From Amoeboaphelidium occidentale (Eukaryota > Aphelidiomycota > Aphelidea): 64,000 nt of DNA. The DNA lies in NCBI GenBank assembly GCA_023515795.1, contig JALGPX010000030.1, positions 6,965-70,964 of the forward strand, given 5' to 3'. Position numbers and translations under genes: made by a program. The number at the start of each line of letters is the position of its first letter. Within the stretch, counting starts at the first letter, position 1. The notes under the pieces were generated by a model. The model searched no databases. It was not told where the DNA came from and saw only the letters and a program-made list of their open reading frames with translations. Shown here piece by piece: positions 30,438 through 41,134 of the stretch.

Positions 30438-32795
30438 TTATTTGGATCGTTTTCGGTTCTTCTTTCCGGCACTTTGCTTAATAAGAGGCCGTCCTAGAAC
30501 ATCAAGAGGTTTGACTTTGTAGATTCGGACAATTAAATGCTCGCTAGAGAATGCTTCCTCCAATGTGTCCAAATTAATATCCTTGGTATTCACTTGAACG
30601 CCTCTTACACGATCAGAACCAACTCCTTGTCCGTACAGATCCCCAAACCTAAAGTAAGACATTTTGTACATCAAACTGTTCTTCATTGTGTCAGTTGGCC
30701 TGGCAACTTCATACTCTCCTTGAGGCGTAAAAAATTTAGACTCAACAACCTCATTTGGCCAAACTCCTTGCGCGATTCTTATCATCCACAAGAACTTGTT
30801 GATATCGTCACCGGAATAGCCCAACATTCCACCAAAAATAACCAAAACATAATCGACGTCATGCTTCTTAAGAATCGGATAAGAAACTTCCTCTCGGGAA
30901 GACATCGCTTTTCCGACTGTTGCAATATGAGTATTGTTCCATGTGTTGTTATCAACTAAAGTTGCACGATCAGCGAATCCAGCAATTTGATAACCATAAT
31001 CCCACCAAGACATAACTTTTGCACTTTTGTCAGTGTTCATTCTCAACCAATAGTAAGCTTCTCTGAAATCATCAATGATGTACTGAGATCCATCAGCATT
31101 TCTTGATGATAATACAACAGATGGAGAAGAATAAGCATAAGAAGTTACATATGTACAATGGAACACAAACAAAGAACTCAAGTATAGAATAGCCAAAACA
31201 ACTGATGTTCTTGCATCAACGCTCATTATCTTAGGAATGAAAGACAATCCGGATGTTGAATTCTGTTTCTTTAGCTTTTTCTGTTCGGTTATATCAGACC
31301 CTTTTCTTTTCTTCAAATTCTGTTTACTTTTGTCCTCTTTATCAACGGCACTCAAATCCTCTTTTGATCCTGATACGCTTTCTGCTTCTTTCTCTATTTC
31401 CTCTGCAGCTTTTGGTTCCAACAAGTACGTATCTAACACACTTGAAAGCGAAATAGCCGCACCAACACAAACAATTGGAGTCAAAGTCAACATTAAACGC
31501 ACCATCACAGAGGAGAAGTATGAAGCAAACAATGCGTAAATAATCACAAAGACGTGCTCATTCTTCAGCTCCTTGAAACACAAGTAGACACCAGCAGGGA
31601 ACAAAAAGATCAACCAATTCAAATCAAAGAACCAAGAAGTCCAAGGAGTAGGTTGATGTTCCGAAACAGATGCAATAATAGGAATATACTTTTTAGCATA
31701 GCCGGTATCCCACAATGAATAGAAACGGCCTGTCCATGGCGCAATATGACCAGTCATAGTAAGAAGAACTAGAGCAGCTAAACTAGCAATGAAAGAAAAC
31801 ACAAGGAATGCATTTAGAAGCACCTGAAACTGTTTCTGCGGCAGGTGACTTCTTACTAATTCAACAAATGCAAAGATTTGACACAATCCAAATACACCTA
31901 AGGCACCCATATGTTCACTTGTACTTGTAGGCTGGAATCCAACAAAAGGAATCTGCATACTAGCAAGAGTGCCAATAATGTAAAATGTTGAGTAAGGGAC
32001 GTAAACTTTAGAGGAAAATCTACCCATAATCATCAAAGCCAAAACATGCAACGGTATAACATTAATGATAAATACATATCCACCCCATGCGCTCACCATC
32101 CAAAAGTAAAACAATGCAGCGATACCACCAAAGAAAGCACTGCCCTCTTTCAAAGCCTTGACCCAAAAGTAAAATGTAGTCATCAGCAAGAAGATTGCAA
32201 TAGCTTCGTTATCATAAGAACCAGCAACAGAACGGGAAATATAACCAGGAGCAATACCAATAAAAATGGCAGCCAAAAGACCAGCAGATGAATCTTTAAC
32301 TTCGCTGGTCAACAAATAAGTTGCGACAGCGGTTGCACCAGAAAAGAACGGAGCCAGAAACACGCAAACTTCCCTAATGTCAATAGTAAAGTTCAAATCA
32401 TTCAAAAGACGATAAATGAAACCAGCGGTAACCATAAGACCAGGATAAACTGAACATTAGCCGCATAGAAAACACTAAAACGCAAACCTGTTCCACCAAC
32501 GACTCTGCCCAAAGGATACCAAGCAGTCTCATCAAACCAATTCAAAAACTCATAAAAGCCATTATTGACTAATTGCTTAGTTGCCCTGAAGTTAAACCAG
32601 GGATCGAATTCGTGAATGATGGATTCAAAACGGATAACTGAAAACAGTCTGGAGCTAAATGCCACCAGCCAAACAGCACCCAGGATGACAACTCTCAGCC
32701 AAACTGCATTTCGAAGTGTCAGAGCGATTGTGTTTATAGAAAAAGTTACCAAGTTGTGAGGCCGTGTTAACTTCGAACTTTCCTCCTGCAAACAT
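30438..32795 (-). CDS. STT3: oligosaccharyltransferase catalytic subunit STT3
   Basis: Transfers the lipid-linked glycan to Asn in N-x-S/T sequons in the ER lumen. Three exons (32750-32795, 32488-32703, 30438-32449) give 757 residues. The lumenal loop [15 protein letters not shown] holds the catalytic DxD-like Asp, then [11 protein letters not shown] and VYPGLM span intron 2. A long series of membrane helices runs to about residue 500. The soluble domain carries the hallmark WWDYG followed by DNNTWNN. A charged Lys/Glu loop (about 385-430) is an insertion. The start is placed at the ATG at 32795, which gives a short cytosolic N terminus. Introns are 46 and 38 nt. Confidence 0.95.
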
Positions 32796-32865
32796 TCCCT
32801 GGAAGCGAGCGAGACAAAGACAAGCGAACGTTTCAACTGTCCACAAAGAAACACGCGAACCAAAT

Positions 32866-33693
32866 TTATTTTCCTTTAGACTTTCCATACTCTACGCTGA
32901 GGTCGATATTCTTTAAATGTGTATTCATTGGTTTGATATTCCGCGTTCGTTTCTTTTTGCCCTTCAATTTGTCTTCAGATGGTTTCTGTGCGTCCCTTTG
33001 AACCTCCAGAAGTTTCAAACCTGCAGTCGACAGTTCTCTTTCCACATCCGCTTCATTTGGTACTGAGACACTACGCCAAAGTTCTTTGAATTCTAAATAG
33101 AACAAACCATTAATCAACATTTACTCGTAAGCCCACCTTCACCAACGCCCAAACCAACATGCGAAAGCTGATTATAGAACAGCACAGCTGGTTTCTCCTT
33201 GTGTTTTATCACGAGAATCTGATTAGCATTGGATAGATCATCAATTGCTTTTGGTAATCCCTTGTATGCGTCTTTGATGTCTCTAACGTGTAAACCTCCA
33301 GCGCCTTCCTTGCAGTGGCTTTCGATTAGATTAAGCAAATCTTCCTTGCTTTTTATGTCATACGCTGGCTATCATGTTCAGCATTCAAAACATTCTCAGG
33401 GTTTACTTTATAAAGAAGCATTCCATCAGTGAATTCGATAACTTTCGTCTTTTTAATAATCTCCATAAGGTCTGCATTTGTCGATAAATCTACGCCTGTG
33501 TTGGCTTTTATGTCCAAATAAGAAACTGATTTGTCTTGGGATTTAAGAAAGTCGATAATCTTAAAGAGCTGCGAGTTAATTTGAGAGGCAGACGGTGGTT
33601 CGTTAGCTAAGATCATATGTTAATGCAAGCGTAAGCACGGTACTTACCCTTTTCTAGTCTAGCTTGTTCCTCAGCAAGTTTGATGAACGACAT
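32866..33693 (-). CDS. TFA2: general transcription factor TFIIE beta subunit
   Basis: Partner of TFIIE-alpha at RNA polymerase II promoters; it helps open DNA and recruits TFIIH. Four exons (33648-33693, 33364-33606, 33125-33340, 32866-33092) give 243 residues. Two winged-helix domains are visible: the first with [16 protein letters not shown], the second with [20 protein letters not shown] and VLFYN. Then [13 protein letters not shown] and the basic C-terminal block [20 protein letters not shown], a family signature, follow. Intron 2 is read as only 23 nt because this keeps the family spacing; a 66-nt alternative would delete 15 residues. It lies 70 bp upstream of STT3 on the same strand. 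Confidence 0.9.
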
Positions 33694-34082
33694 GGAATCC
33701 TTTTCAGCGTTCACACGGAGCTAAGAAAAGATCTTTGAGATTTTAGTGACAGTTTTATGGAATATATGAGATGATCTTTAAGATCTTGAAGTGTAACGAG
33801 TAATAAGCAGCAAATATCTGAAGCTGCGACATGGGACAATTAGTCTCAATGATTTCAACTCTTCGACCAAAGCTACACGTCTTCAAATAATAGAAACCCC
33901 CGTCTTAAAAGATAATCTTAAGGCCAACGTTGTTTGGGCTAAAGTGCGCACGTTGCTCTGAAAGTGCTGACGAAACATGTCAAGCGACTTTGCGACGGTG
34001 TCACGAGATCAGCAGCCAAAGTATTTTTCTTCAGCTACCAACATCCACACAGCAGCCTTTACAGAATATCGATATCATAAGA
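33694..34082. other. unassigned stretch between TFIIE-beta and Yippee
   Basis: About 390 bp between divergent starts. The Yippee frame is open upstream to about 33930 with two Cys-x-x-Cys-like codon groups, but without an ATG or similarity. On the minus strand, a pyrimidine-rich TTTTCTTAG at about 33720 just upstream of the TFIIE-beta ATG could be the end of a 5' leader intron. No other gene is visible. Confidence 0.45.
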
Positions 34083-34794
34083 ATGGGCATCAAGAGACGC
34101 ATCTACTTGACAGGGAGTAAAGTTTACACATGTGACCAATGCGGTACACACTTGGCTGCTTCAAACAAGATCATATCAAAGGTACAGCTTATCGATGATC
34201 ATTACGGGTTCCTTTATAATGGGGCCTATTGATGTTTATACTTTCTATAGAGCAGTGCTAATTGCTTTTGTGTGTAGAGTTTTCAAAGTTCATCTGGTAA
34301 AGCGTATCTATTTGAGGAGGTCGTGAATGTTTCAATTGGTAAGAAGGAGGATAAGCAATTAAGAACCGGTCTTCATACTGTTGCTGATTGTAATTGTTCC
34401 TATTGCAATACATATGTAGGTTGGTTCTATGTAAGAATATTTATGTTCTGAAATTCCCTGATTATACTGATTGTAGGTCAAGGCATATCATCAGTCACAG
34501 AAGTACAAGGAAGGGAAGTATGTTCTTGAAAAGGCAATGATGTCGAAGTTGCTGGATGAATATTCAATGAGCTTCGCATTGAAGGATGGTTACACGGCTG
34601 ATACTGTTGATCACTGCAGCGACGACAATGATGAAGACAAGAATGATGATATTAATGTTCCTGGAATTGCAAGAATTTATTCATTTGGGAACTTTTCGAC
34701 TTCTTCATCTACAGGGGTACATGATACTTCAGAAAATAGCAGCAGAAATGTTAGTCCTGGGAATGCACCGAGCTTGTTCCGAGTCGCTGGTTGA
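34083..34794 (+). CDS. Yippee family zinc-binding protein with acidic tail
   Basis: Homologue of Yippee-like/Moh1 proteins, whose yeast form belongs to the GID/CTLH ubiquitin ligase network. Three exons (34083-34181, 34278-34430, 34477-34794) give 189 residues. The two zinc half-sites are CDQC...HLA and CSYC, with family blocks [35 protein letters not shown] and [12 protein letters not shown]. The canonical domain ends at about residue 110. The remaining ~80 residues are Asp/Glu/Asn/Ser-rich and unusual for this family. Intron 1 is 96 nt, the longest in the window, and may hide alternative splicing. Intron 2 is 46 nt. Confidence 0.9.
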
Positions 34795-34893
34795 CATTCT
34801 TCACGCATTTTACAATTCTAGAAGCCAAATCAGCCTTATTTGAGATGAGACAACGTGTAAATATTTGAGAGAAATAAACAATAAAGTAATGCG

Positions 34894-36043
34894 CTATTCG
34901 AGATCTTTAAGGAGCTCTATACCTAATCGAAACGGTTGATCATCCTTCTTAGTGGAAAACACAAACTTAATCTTTCGTTTTGTGGACTGCTCTTTGATAT
35001 TCGCGTATGCAAGAACCATGGATGGAGTAGTGTGCCCAAAATAGACAGTTTGCTCCTTAATAGAAGCACTTGAAACCTCCGCCACCGAGATGAAACCAAT
35101 GTATTTACGTGAATACATGCCCAATTTGGTAGTATCATTCACAAATGCTCCAAGCCAATTAGATAAATTATCTACCGGATTTCCAGATCTCAAAACGCAT
35201 TTCGTCAACTCTTTAGCACCAAAAGTTTTCATTATTTGTTCTCCAGTACCTGTGACGCTTGTTGCAGCATTCATTTCAATACCATCGCTTGAAACAGTTT
35301 CAGCCCATGCACCAGCGCCATATACAGCAGCTTCTCCTATTCTTCCAGGATATTTGAGCCAAATACCACCTGAACTGACTCCTGAAACGATATTTCCTTG
35401 ATCGTCAATGCATACAGCTCCAACAGTATCGCACAATTCCTCTTCCTCCATCATCTTGCGTTTTAAATCTCGAGCATTAGCATTTCCTTTTATGAGTTTC
35501 ATAAGTTCGTCGCATTTTATCTTCTGTTGCTCTGTAATTAAACTGTTTGTGTCATCGCTCCGTTCTGGCATTATGTCAGAAGGCAAGCAGCCAGTGATTA
35601 AAAGAGGAGGTATCAATCCATACTCCAACTCTTTCTTGCCGTAAATCATAACCTCCTTTGCACCTTCAATAGGATTCTTCATGTTCTTCATCGCTCCTAC
35701 AGCGCCAGAAAACTCTACATATTCGCCATTTTCCTTGGACAACATCATGATAGATGCGTCGCATTCTACGGTGCCTTCACGGGTCAAATTGGAACCAATG
35801 CCAGCATTTGTTTCTTCATCGTCCTTAAATTCAGGCTCGAGTATAGCAAAAACGAACCTCTAACGCTCTGATAGCTTGAACAACAGCATCGAGCGCATTA
35901 TCTTGCTCCAAAGCTATCTCGATTGCTCGCTTGCAAAGTTCCTTATACAATTCCGACTTGTTTGCAGAATGCAAGCCTGCGCCGACTAGAACAATCACAG
36001 GGTCTGGACCAAAACAAGACTTACTATGCACAGCGATGATCAT
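34894..36043 (-). CDS. TASP1: taspase 1-like threonine aspartase (asparaginase type 2 fold)
   Basis: Ntn-hydrolase that, in animals, cuts MLL and TFIIA after Asp. Three exons (36025-36043, 35858-35985, 34894-35823) give 358 residues. The N-terminal strand reads MIIAVHIGAGLHS once a 39-nt intron is removed, matching the family VHxGAGxHS. Further blocks are NAGIGSNLTREGTVECDAS and the autocleavage site CDTVGAV, where the Thr after Asp is the expected nucleophile, then SSGGIWLKYPGRIGEAAVYG. CDTVG, not GTVG, favours taspase over ordinary asparaginase. Intron 1 is a multiple of three without a stop, so an unspliced form would also be translatable. Intron 2 is 34 nt. Confidence 0.88.
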
Positions 36044-36090
36044 TTAGGAAATTAAAGAGACACAGAAGCGTAAAGTGATTATCTTTATTC

Positions 36091-37161
36091 TTAATTGCCT
36101 TCAGCCGTTTCGCTTGGAGGGGCTGTTATGGTTTGTTCCAGCGGAAGCTTGTACTCAATTTCAAAGAGTTTTTGAGGTGAAGCATTCGACCAAGGAATGG
36201 CCGCCAATAAGAACGCGAAACTTCCCCAGAAAAAAGCACCATAAATAAGTGCGATTGTAATAACAGGAATGTAAAACAGCATGAGAGGCCCGTTAAATAA
36301 CAAATGCAGAAGCAATATGCCACCAGTAACTCCTCCAAATGTTGCAAAAGCTGCTGTACGTTTCTGTTTCACGACTTCATTTGTTGACTGCTGAATGTAT
36401 TCACCCATTAGTGTTTCTATAGCAAATGCACTAGGAGTAACTTCAGTTTGATCAGACTTGAAGTTGGCGCCATCAGGCAAAGTAAGGTTCTTCGGATTCC
36501 ATTTTGGTTTTGCACGCATTTCATCTGAAAGCAAACATAGTGACTGCTTATAGCAAACTTCCTGTATATCAGTGACATTACTGTTGCTGAATGGTTTCAA
36601 GGAAATCACACACGATTCATGCGAGTAATTGCTTACAGCAGTCAACCCTTTGAAACACATGCTAGACAAAGTCCTCTGCAAGGATTTTGTTGTAACCTTA
36701 TGTTTTCTTGGTAAGTGCTTTTGACATGCATCAAGCGCACTATTGAATTCTTCACAAACTCGAGGAGAATATAGCAGATTAAAGTTCAATGCTTTGTCCA
36801 AAAAATCCACGAATTCTTGTTTGCTGAAGTGAGTTTCGTTTTTGCTTTGACTGACAGCCATAACCAACCACTTCGCGCTCTCCTCGATCAATTCCTGATT
36901 TGATTGCATGGGATTCTGCTCTTGTAAGAATTTCATCGCGTCATTAACGGTTGCAGTTTCATTATTTCCTGCAATTTGTGAAAAGACTTTGCGCGCTACC
37001 AACTGTTCTGGCTTGGATTTGTTGGAGAACAAGGATTGAGCCAAAGTGGTGTTTTCGAGAGGATGCAGAAATGGTTCAAGAACAGGCGAGACAGCCGGAA
37101 TAGTCTGCGCAAACAAGATTTGAATGATGACAGACGTTAAAGCAAATAGTATTAGCAGCAT
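36091..37161 (-). CDS. secretory-pathway membrane protein of unknown function
   Basis: Not recognised. One exon, 356 residues. A signal peptide (MLLILFALTSVIIQILFAQT) is followed by about 250 lumenal/extracellular residues with eight cysteines (for example CEEFNSALDACQKHLP, SSMCFKGL, ESCVISL, CYKQSLCLL) and several N-glycosylation sequons. Two close hydrophobic helices at about 275-325 (FGGVTGGILLLHLLF and FYIPVITIALIYGAFFWGSF) then reach a short charged tail. The layout is a type I or two-pass protein. It is divergently paired with the secreted HPD-containing gene at 37265; 103 bp separate the two starts, so co-expression is plausible. Confidence 0.72.
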   Translation of the reverse strand: MLLILFALTSVIIQILFAQTIPAVSPVLEPFLHPLENTTLAQSLFSNKSKPEQLVARKVFSQIAGNNETATVNDAMKFLQEQNPMQSNQELIEESAKWLVMAVSQSKNETHFSKQEFVDFLDKALNFNLLYSPRVCEEFNSALDACQKHLPRKHKVTTKSLQRTLSSMCFKGLTAVSNYSHESCVISLKPFSNSNVTDIQEVCYKQSLCLLSDEMRAKPKWNPKNLTLPDGANFKSDQTEVTPSAFAIETLMGEYIQQSTNEVVKQKRTAAFATFGGVTGGILLLHLLFNGPLMLFYIPVITIALIYGAFFWGSFAFLLAAIPWSNASPQKLFEIEYKLPLEQTITAPPSETAEGN

Positions 37162-37264
37162 TCCTATGATGAAATTTTATCAAAAAAATGTGCGCATAGT
37201 TTCAGGGGCTCACATGCGATCTACACATTTCCAGGGTTTTCGGTTTTTTTGCTTCATTATCACA

Positions 37265-38491
37265 ATGCCCACGATTAAGTGTTTAGCTTTCGTGTCTGTT
37301 ATATGGCAGGCATTAGTTTTCGGCATGCCTACTCAAAATCAACAACCATTTCCGCGTTGCCAGGACCCGGACATCACTGAGAGTGATATCGATGCGTGGT
37401 TGAATCTGGCTAAAGAATCCAAATGGTGTCAGTTCGTTGGTTTGAAAGATGGATGTAAAGGAAATGAGGGTACTCGCGCGTTAAGGCCGATTTACCTTAG
37501 TTGGCATCCTGATAAATGCAAGAGCGGTCATGCATCATTAGCAACAAAGGTCACTACAGTTTTAAACAACGCCAACAAGATTTTTGCACTTCATGAGGAT
37601 GAAATTGTTCCGACTTTTGCAAGTTCCAATGCTGCCCCTGCATGGCGTCCTGAGTCTGATCCTGACGTGGGTTTGTCTAAATTTGATGAATCATACGATC
37701 ATACTGTTGGCGATGAACCGGAAGAGCCATCAAATTATTACTATAAGGAAATCAGAAGAGATATGTTCGCATTCAATTCTTTGATAATGGGAAGAGGTTT
37801 ATTTGGTGAATACTTTCATTTGAGAATTAATCCTGACAGTATTCATGCAACAAGGATTGCTCATTTAATGAGGGTGATCCAAGAACACCATAAATTTCCC
37901 AATAAGGCAAAGGTGGTGCTATTTCAGACTGTTGTTGAAGCCCATGATGATGCTGAGTACGGGCAGGCTCAACAAGTTACAGATTTCGCTTCGAATATGC
38001 AGAGAGTCATGGATAACTGGAATGCTTTGAATCGTAAACGCTTCATTAACAATTTGAAAATTATTGCACATCATGGGCCTTACTCGGAAAGAATTTTCAA
38101 GCTTTGGGCTGATGAATTTGATTTGGCGATTGGTGTTAACACGCATACAATGGACAAATTCAGCCAGTTCAACGCTTATCACTTGGCTCCTTTCGGCGCT
38201 GGTTTTAGCAATCGTTTGCTTTATTGGAAGTTTGAGGCTGGAATGGCGTCAAAGGATAATGATATTCGTGCTATGGCATTAGCAGATTACTTGTGGCTTT
38301 ATGTTGAAACTGTTTTGCGTTCAACATTCCGCAAATCATTGGATATTCTTGTTCATCGTGAACCATCATCTGAAATAGTTAAGAAAAGAATTGAAGCTAT
38401 GAGAGAAATGGTTGAAATTTTGCGCAAGATTAAGCAAGTTCCTGCAGACTCATACTTCTTTAAGGAAGGTCAAAAAGTTCACGGGAATTGA
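37265..38491 (+). CDS. secreted orphan with DnaJ-like HPD motif
   Basis: Not a known family. One exon of 408 residues from the ATG at 37265. A signal peptide (MPTIKCLAFVSVIWQALVFG) leads to a Cys-containing segment (RCQDPD...WCQFVGLKDGC). Next comes RPIYLSWHPDKC at about residues 74-85, then LATKVTTVLNNANKIF. This looks like helices II-III of a J domain with the HPD loop, shortened and flanked by cysteines. The larger C-terminal region (about 130-405) is helical with many His/Tyr/Arg residues and no transmembrane segment. Earlier in-frame ATGs exist from 37124 but would bury the signal peptide. An extracellular or ER-lumen co-chaperone role is inference. Confidence 0.72.
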   Translation: MPTIKCLAFVSVIWQALVFGMPTQNQQPFPRCQDPDITESDIDAWLNLAKESKWCQFVGLKDGCKGNEGTRALRPIYLSWHPDKCKSGHASLATKVTTVLNNANKIFALHEDEIVPTFASSNAAPAWRPESDPDVGLSKFDESYDHTVGDEPEEPSNYYYKEIRRDMFAFNSLIMGRGLFGEYFHLRINPDSIHATRIAHLMRVIQEHHKFPNKAKVVLFQTVVEAHDDAEYGQAQQVTDFASNMQRVMDNWNALNRKRFINNLKIIAHHGPYSERIFKLWADEFDLAIGVNTHTMDKFSQFNAYHLAPFGAGFSNRLLYWKFEAGMASKDNDIRAMALADYLWLYVETVLRSTFRKSLDILVHREPSSEIVKKRIEAMREMVEILRKIKQVPADSYFFKEGQKVHGN

Positions 38492-38898
38492 AAAGCCTTT
38501 TGAGTTCACAATAATAAATTAGCCGCGACTTAGCTTTGGCAACGATTCTTTCATTAAGTGACGAGTTTTGTGAATAATTCACGGTGCGCTGAGCGTCAAA
38601 CTGCATTTAGGTCACCACTTCGAAGTTTTAAGAAGGTGTGCAATGAAACTGACCGAACTTTCGTACTTGTTTCTTTCTCAAGTCCAGTAAACATTAATTA
38701 CAACGAGCCACGAGGAATATCAGAACCTTTATTGAGGATATTGAAACAAGATGATGTCTTACTCTTTGTTTCAGATGACATTTAACTTCGAGTTTTCACC
38801 ATCCCACGCACTACATAAACACCAGTGTATTGTATGAAAAGCACCGTAGAAGTTACTAGCGAGCTCCTTCGGAATTCAGTCAAAACAAGAACCAGGAA
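38492..38898. other. unassigned intergenic stretch
   Basis: About 400 bp after the HPD gene. A plus-strand frame is open at 38558-38785 but has no ATG and no recognisable similarity. On the minus strand a short ATG frame begins at about 38783 and breaks after 27 codons. Neither can be supported as a gene. Confidence 0.4.
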
Positions 38899-39188
38899 TT
38901 ACATCGAATAATCAACTGAAATTGCCATCGAATCTTCTCCCTGAAGTTCCAGTGCAACGCCATTAGAAACTTCGATAGACTGTTCACTCTGAAGTGATGT
39001 GTTTGCATCTATGGAGCGCGTTTAATTTTCTGGAGTATTTTCACTAGTATATCTGAAAGCGCCAGCAATGTACTTTGTTCGCCCGGTTCTTGTAGCAAGA
39101 TTATTGTTCCGATAAACCTCATCTATTCAGCTACACGATGCGCTAAGTCACTCCTCGAAACATTAAAAGATAGGATATTAAAATAGAA
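38899..39188 (-). other. possible extra C-terminal exons of the Och1-like gene
   Basis: Downstream of the glycosyltransferase, three minus-strand open blocks (39152-39188, 39045-39122, 38899-39008) join in phase over GT-AG introns of 29 and 36 nt. They would connect to the transferase through a 27-nt intron (39189-39215). They would add about 75 Ser/Thr/Asn-rich residues ending GEDSMAISVDYSM. Phase agreement over several joins is suggestive, but the family normally ends earlier, so this may be chance or a separate small gene. Confidence 0.35.
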
Positions 39189-40295
39189 CTATTCTCCAGA
39201 TATTATTTCAGTGACATCGCCTCGTATATGGCTAAAAGTCAGCATTTAGTAGACACTATTAGAATTTACCTCCAGTATGTTATTGAATAGGGATCTTTTC
39301 CTTCATTCAGGAAATGCTCAATACACCCTGTTTCATTCAGTTTTACAAACTCAGCGCTGCAAAGGGCAACTTCGTGTTCAATTGCCATAGCCCATGAGTA
39401 CGGATAAATGAAACCTACAAATAAGCCGTAATACATTCTAGAAGTTACTGCTAGGGAGAAGATAAATGTCTTTAATTGGCCATTCCGCAAGAAAGCTCGT
39501 AATAGACTCATACAGAACGGCTGGACCAGTAATGTGCTCTGCTTCGTTTTTTCTCGAAATATGTCCTTTGCCAGCAAGATATTGTTTCGATACAACTTTA
39601 GATATCGTATGCGTCCACAGAGGATGACCAGGCGATGAAGCGAGGAAGGCATTTGGATATTTGTGATTTTTAACATCTTCAAACACATCCATAGAACCGA
39701 TATAAACATTATCTTTACGATTAAATATTTCATCATACGGCCGTAGACAATCGGTATCAAGGTCAATATAAACTCCACCAAAGAGGTACATGTACATGTA
39801 TCGCACGACATCTGCTCGAAATATGCCTGCTGGAAAGTTATCGTAAATGGGCAAAAAGTAAGGAAAGAAGTCAGCAACCATCTGTCGATTATCTTCATCA
39901 GTCCACAGTATATGCGTCCATTCTGGGTGCATTAATTTACATGTCTCAGACCATTTCCTGAACTTTGGAGGTAATTCTTTCGTTCGCCAACTCTGATGCA
40001 TTATCTTTGGAACAGTCGTGGATTCTTTAGATGCTCTGCTATATTTCCATGCCTTCATGGCTCGAAGTATTGGGGAATACTTTGCAAGGGACCTCGTGGG
40101 CTTGGATTGCTTCTTCATGTCTTGTGTAGCTTCTGATGAACTTGACCATTCTTCGTAACTATTCACCTCTTTAAAAAAGTCCTGGGCCGTACTTTCATGC
40201 TGAATTCTTCCAGTAAGACCGTAAAACGAGATTCCCAGTAAAAGTAATGCCAAGCCCGCTATCGAAAACACGAAAAGCAAAGGCTTGCGCTTCAT
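39189..40295 (-). CDS. Golgi glycosyltransferase, Och1/sugar-binding DXD family
   Basis: Probable Golgi mannosyltransferase that extends N-glycans or glycolipids. Three exons (39449-40295, 39270-39414, 39189-39231) give 344 residues. The type II topology is clear: KRKP, then a membrane anchor (LLFVFSIAGLALLLLGISF), then a stem. The catalytic part has PKIMHQSWRT, HPEWTHILWTDEDNR and GIFRADVVRY, then GGVYIDLDTDCLRP with the metal-binding DTD. ITGPAVLYESI and YPYSWAM follow in the usual order. The last join (38-nt intron with a CTGAC branch-like site) is likely, but reading through would stop the protein at 39266. Acceptor substrate is not evident. Confidence 0.85.
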
Positions 40296-40358
40296 GTGCA
40301 GAAAAACAAGGGCATATGATTACCTCCTTCAATGGCACACAAGCAACGCAATAAATAT

Positions 40359-40718
40359 TTATTTTTTCTTCATTTGGAAATTGACTTCTTTTATGTGCTT
40401 GTTCCTGAGGCGCTGAACGTGTTTCTTGAATGGCAGCTGATCTAATGATGTTGGCTGATTTGCTAATTCGAATAGCCACTCAGGATATTTATCATCACTG
40501 AAAGCAACAGGATCCTTTCCGTTCTTTAGTAAATTAAGTCCTGAAAGAACTGTTCCCTCTGGACACGATGATGACATTGTGTTCTTTGTCGCGCTATCTG
40601 AGCTTTTAGCTTTGCTTTCAACTGCAGGAGCGGAATTAAATCGTAGCGATATCATCTGGATTATGCTGCTATTCGCTTGAGTCCGTGTTCGTGTGAGTAA
40701 TCCAATTCTGCTCAACAT
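40359..40718 (-). CDS. MRPL37: mitochondrial large-subunit ribosomal protein mL54
   Basis: Component of the mitochondrial 54S/39S subunit. One exon, 119 residues from the ATG at 40718. An Arg/Ser/Thr-rich presequence of about 35 residues fits mitochondrial import. The family core is CPEGTVLSGLNLLKNGKDPV followed by DDKYPEWLFELANQP and a basic C-terminal helix. The start 63 bp downstream belongs to the Och1-like gene on the same strand. Family recognition rests on the GLN-KGGKDPVA-PDxEYPxWL pattern. Confidence 0.88.
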   Translation of the reverse strand: MLSRIGLLTRTRTQANSSIIQMISLRFNSAPAVESKAKSSDSATKNTMSSSCPEGTVLSGLNLLKNGKDPVAFSDDKYPEWLFELANQPTSLDQLPFKKHVQRLRNKHIKEVNFQMKKK

Positions 40719-41134
40719 TCTGCGCGTGATTGTCAGAAAAACGATAAGCACGGTGAAGTTCCAGGAGAAAAAGAGGCATCATAGAGAACAAATCATTCCA
40801 GTGATTATTGTCGCCTGCAAAGGTACAATATCCCTTCTAAAGTTGGTTAATCGGCCCATATCATAACGTGAACAGAATCATCAAGTTAAGACTTTACTCC
40901 CGCTACTCATCAAAAGCCTAAATCATTTCACGGCAAGACACCAAATAGCCCACAAACTAGCGCAAATCTTTCGTTTCGCAACTAATTATATTGTAAAGAA
41001 ACAATGCTTAGAAATGCCACACGAGACGTAGCCGTGATTGAAACTCAGCTTTCAGGAGTTGCATCACCCCTTGCACTCCGAATCGCCCCATAATTTTGCA
41101 ATATTTTTTCATCTTTTAATTTTACTAATTCCGC
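40719..41134. other. divergent promoter region
   Basis: About 416 bp between the divergent starts of mL54 and the C2H2 factor. It is A+T-rich near the factor start (T-rich run at about 41103-41125). No coding block, tRNA or repeat was found. The long 5' region suits a regulated transcription-factor gene, though no specific operator can be named. Confidence 0.5.

Noticed and set aside
38558-38785. 75-codon plus-strand open frame
   Set aside because: No ATG, no recognisable domain and no splice partner; left as unassigned.
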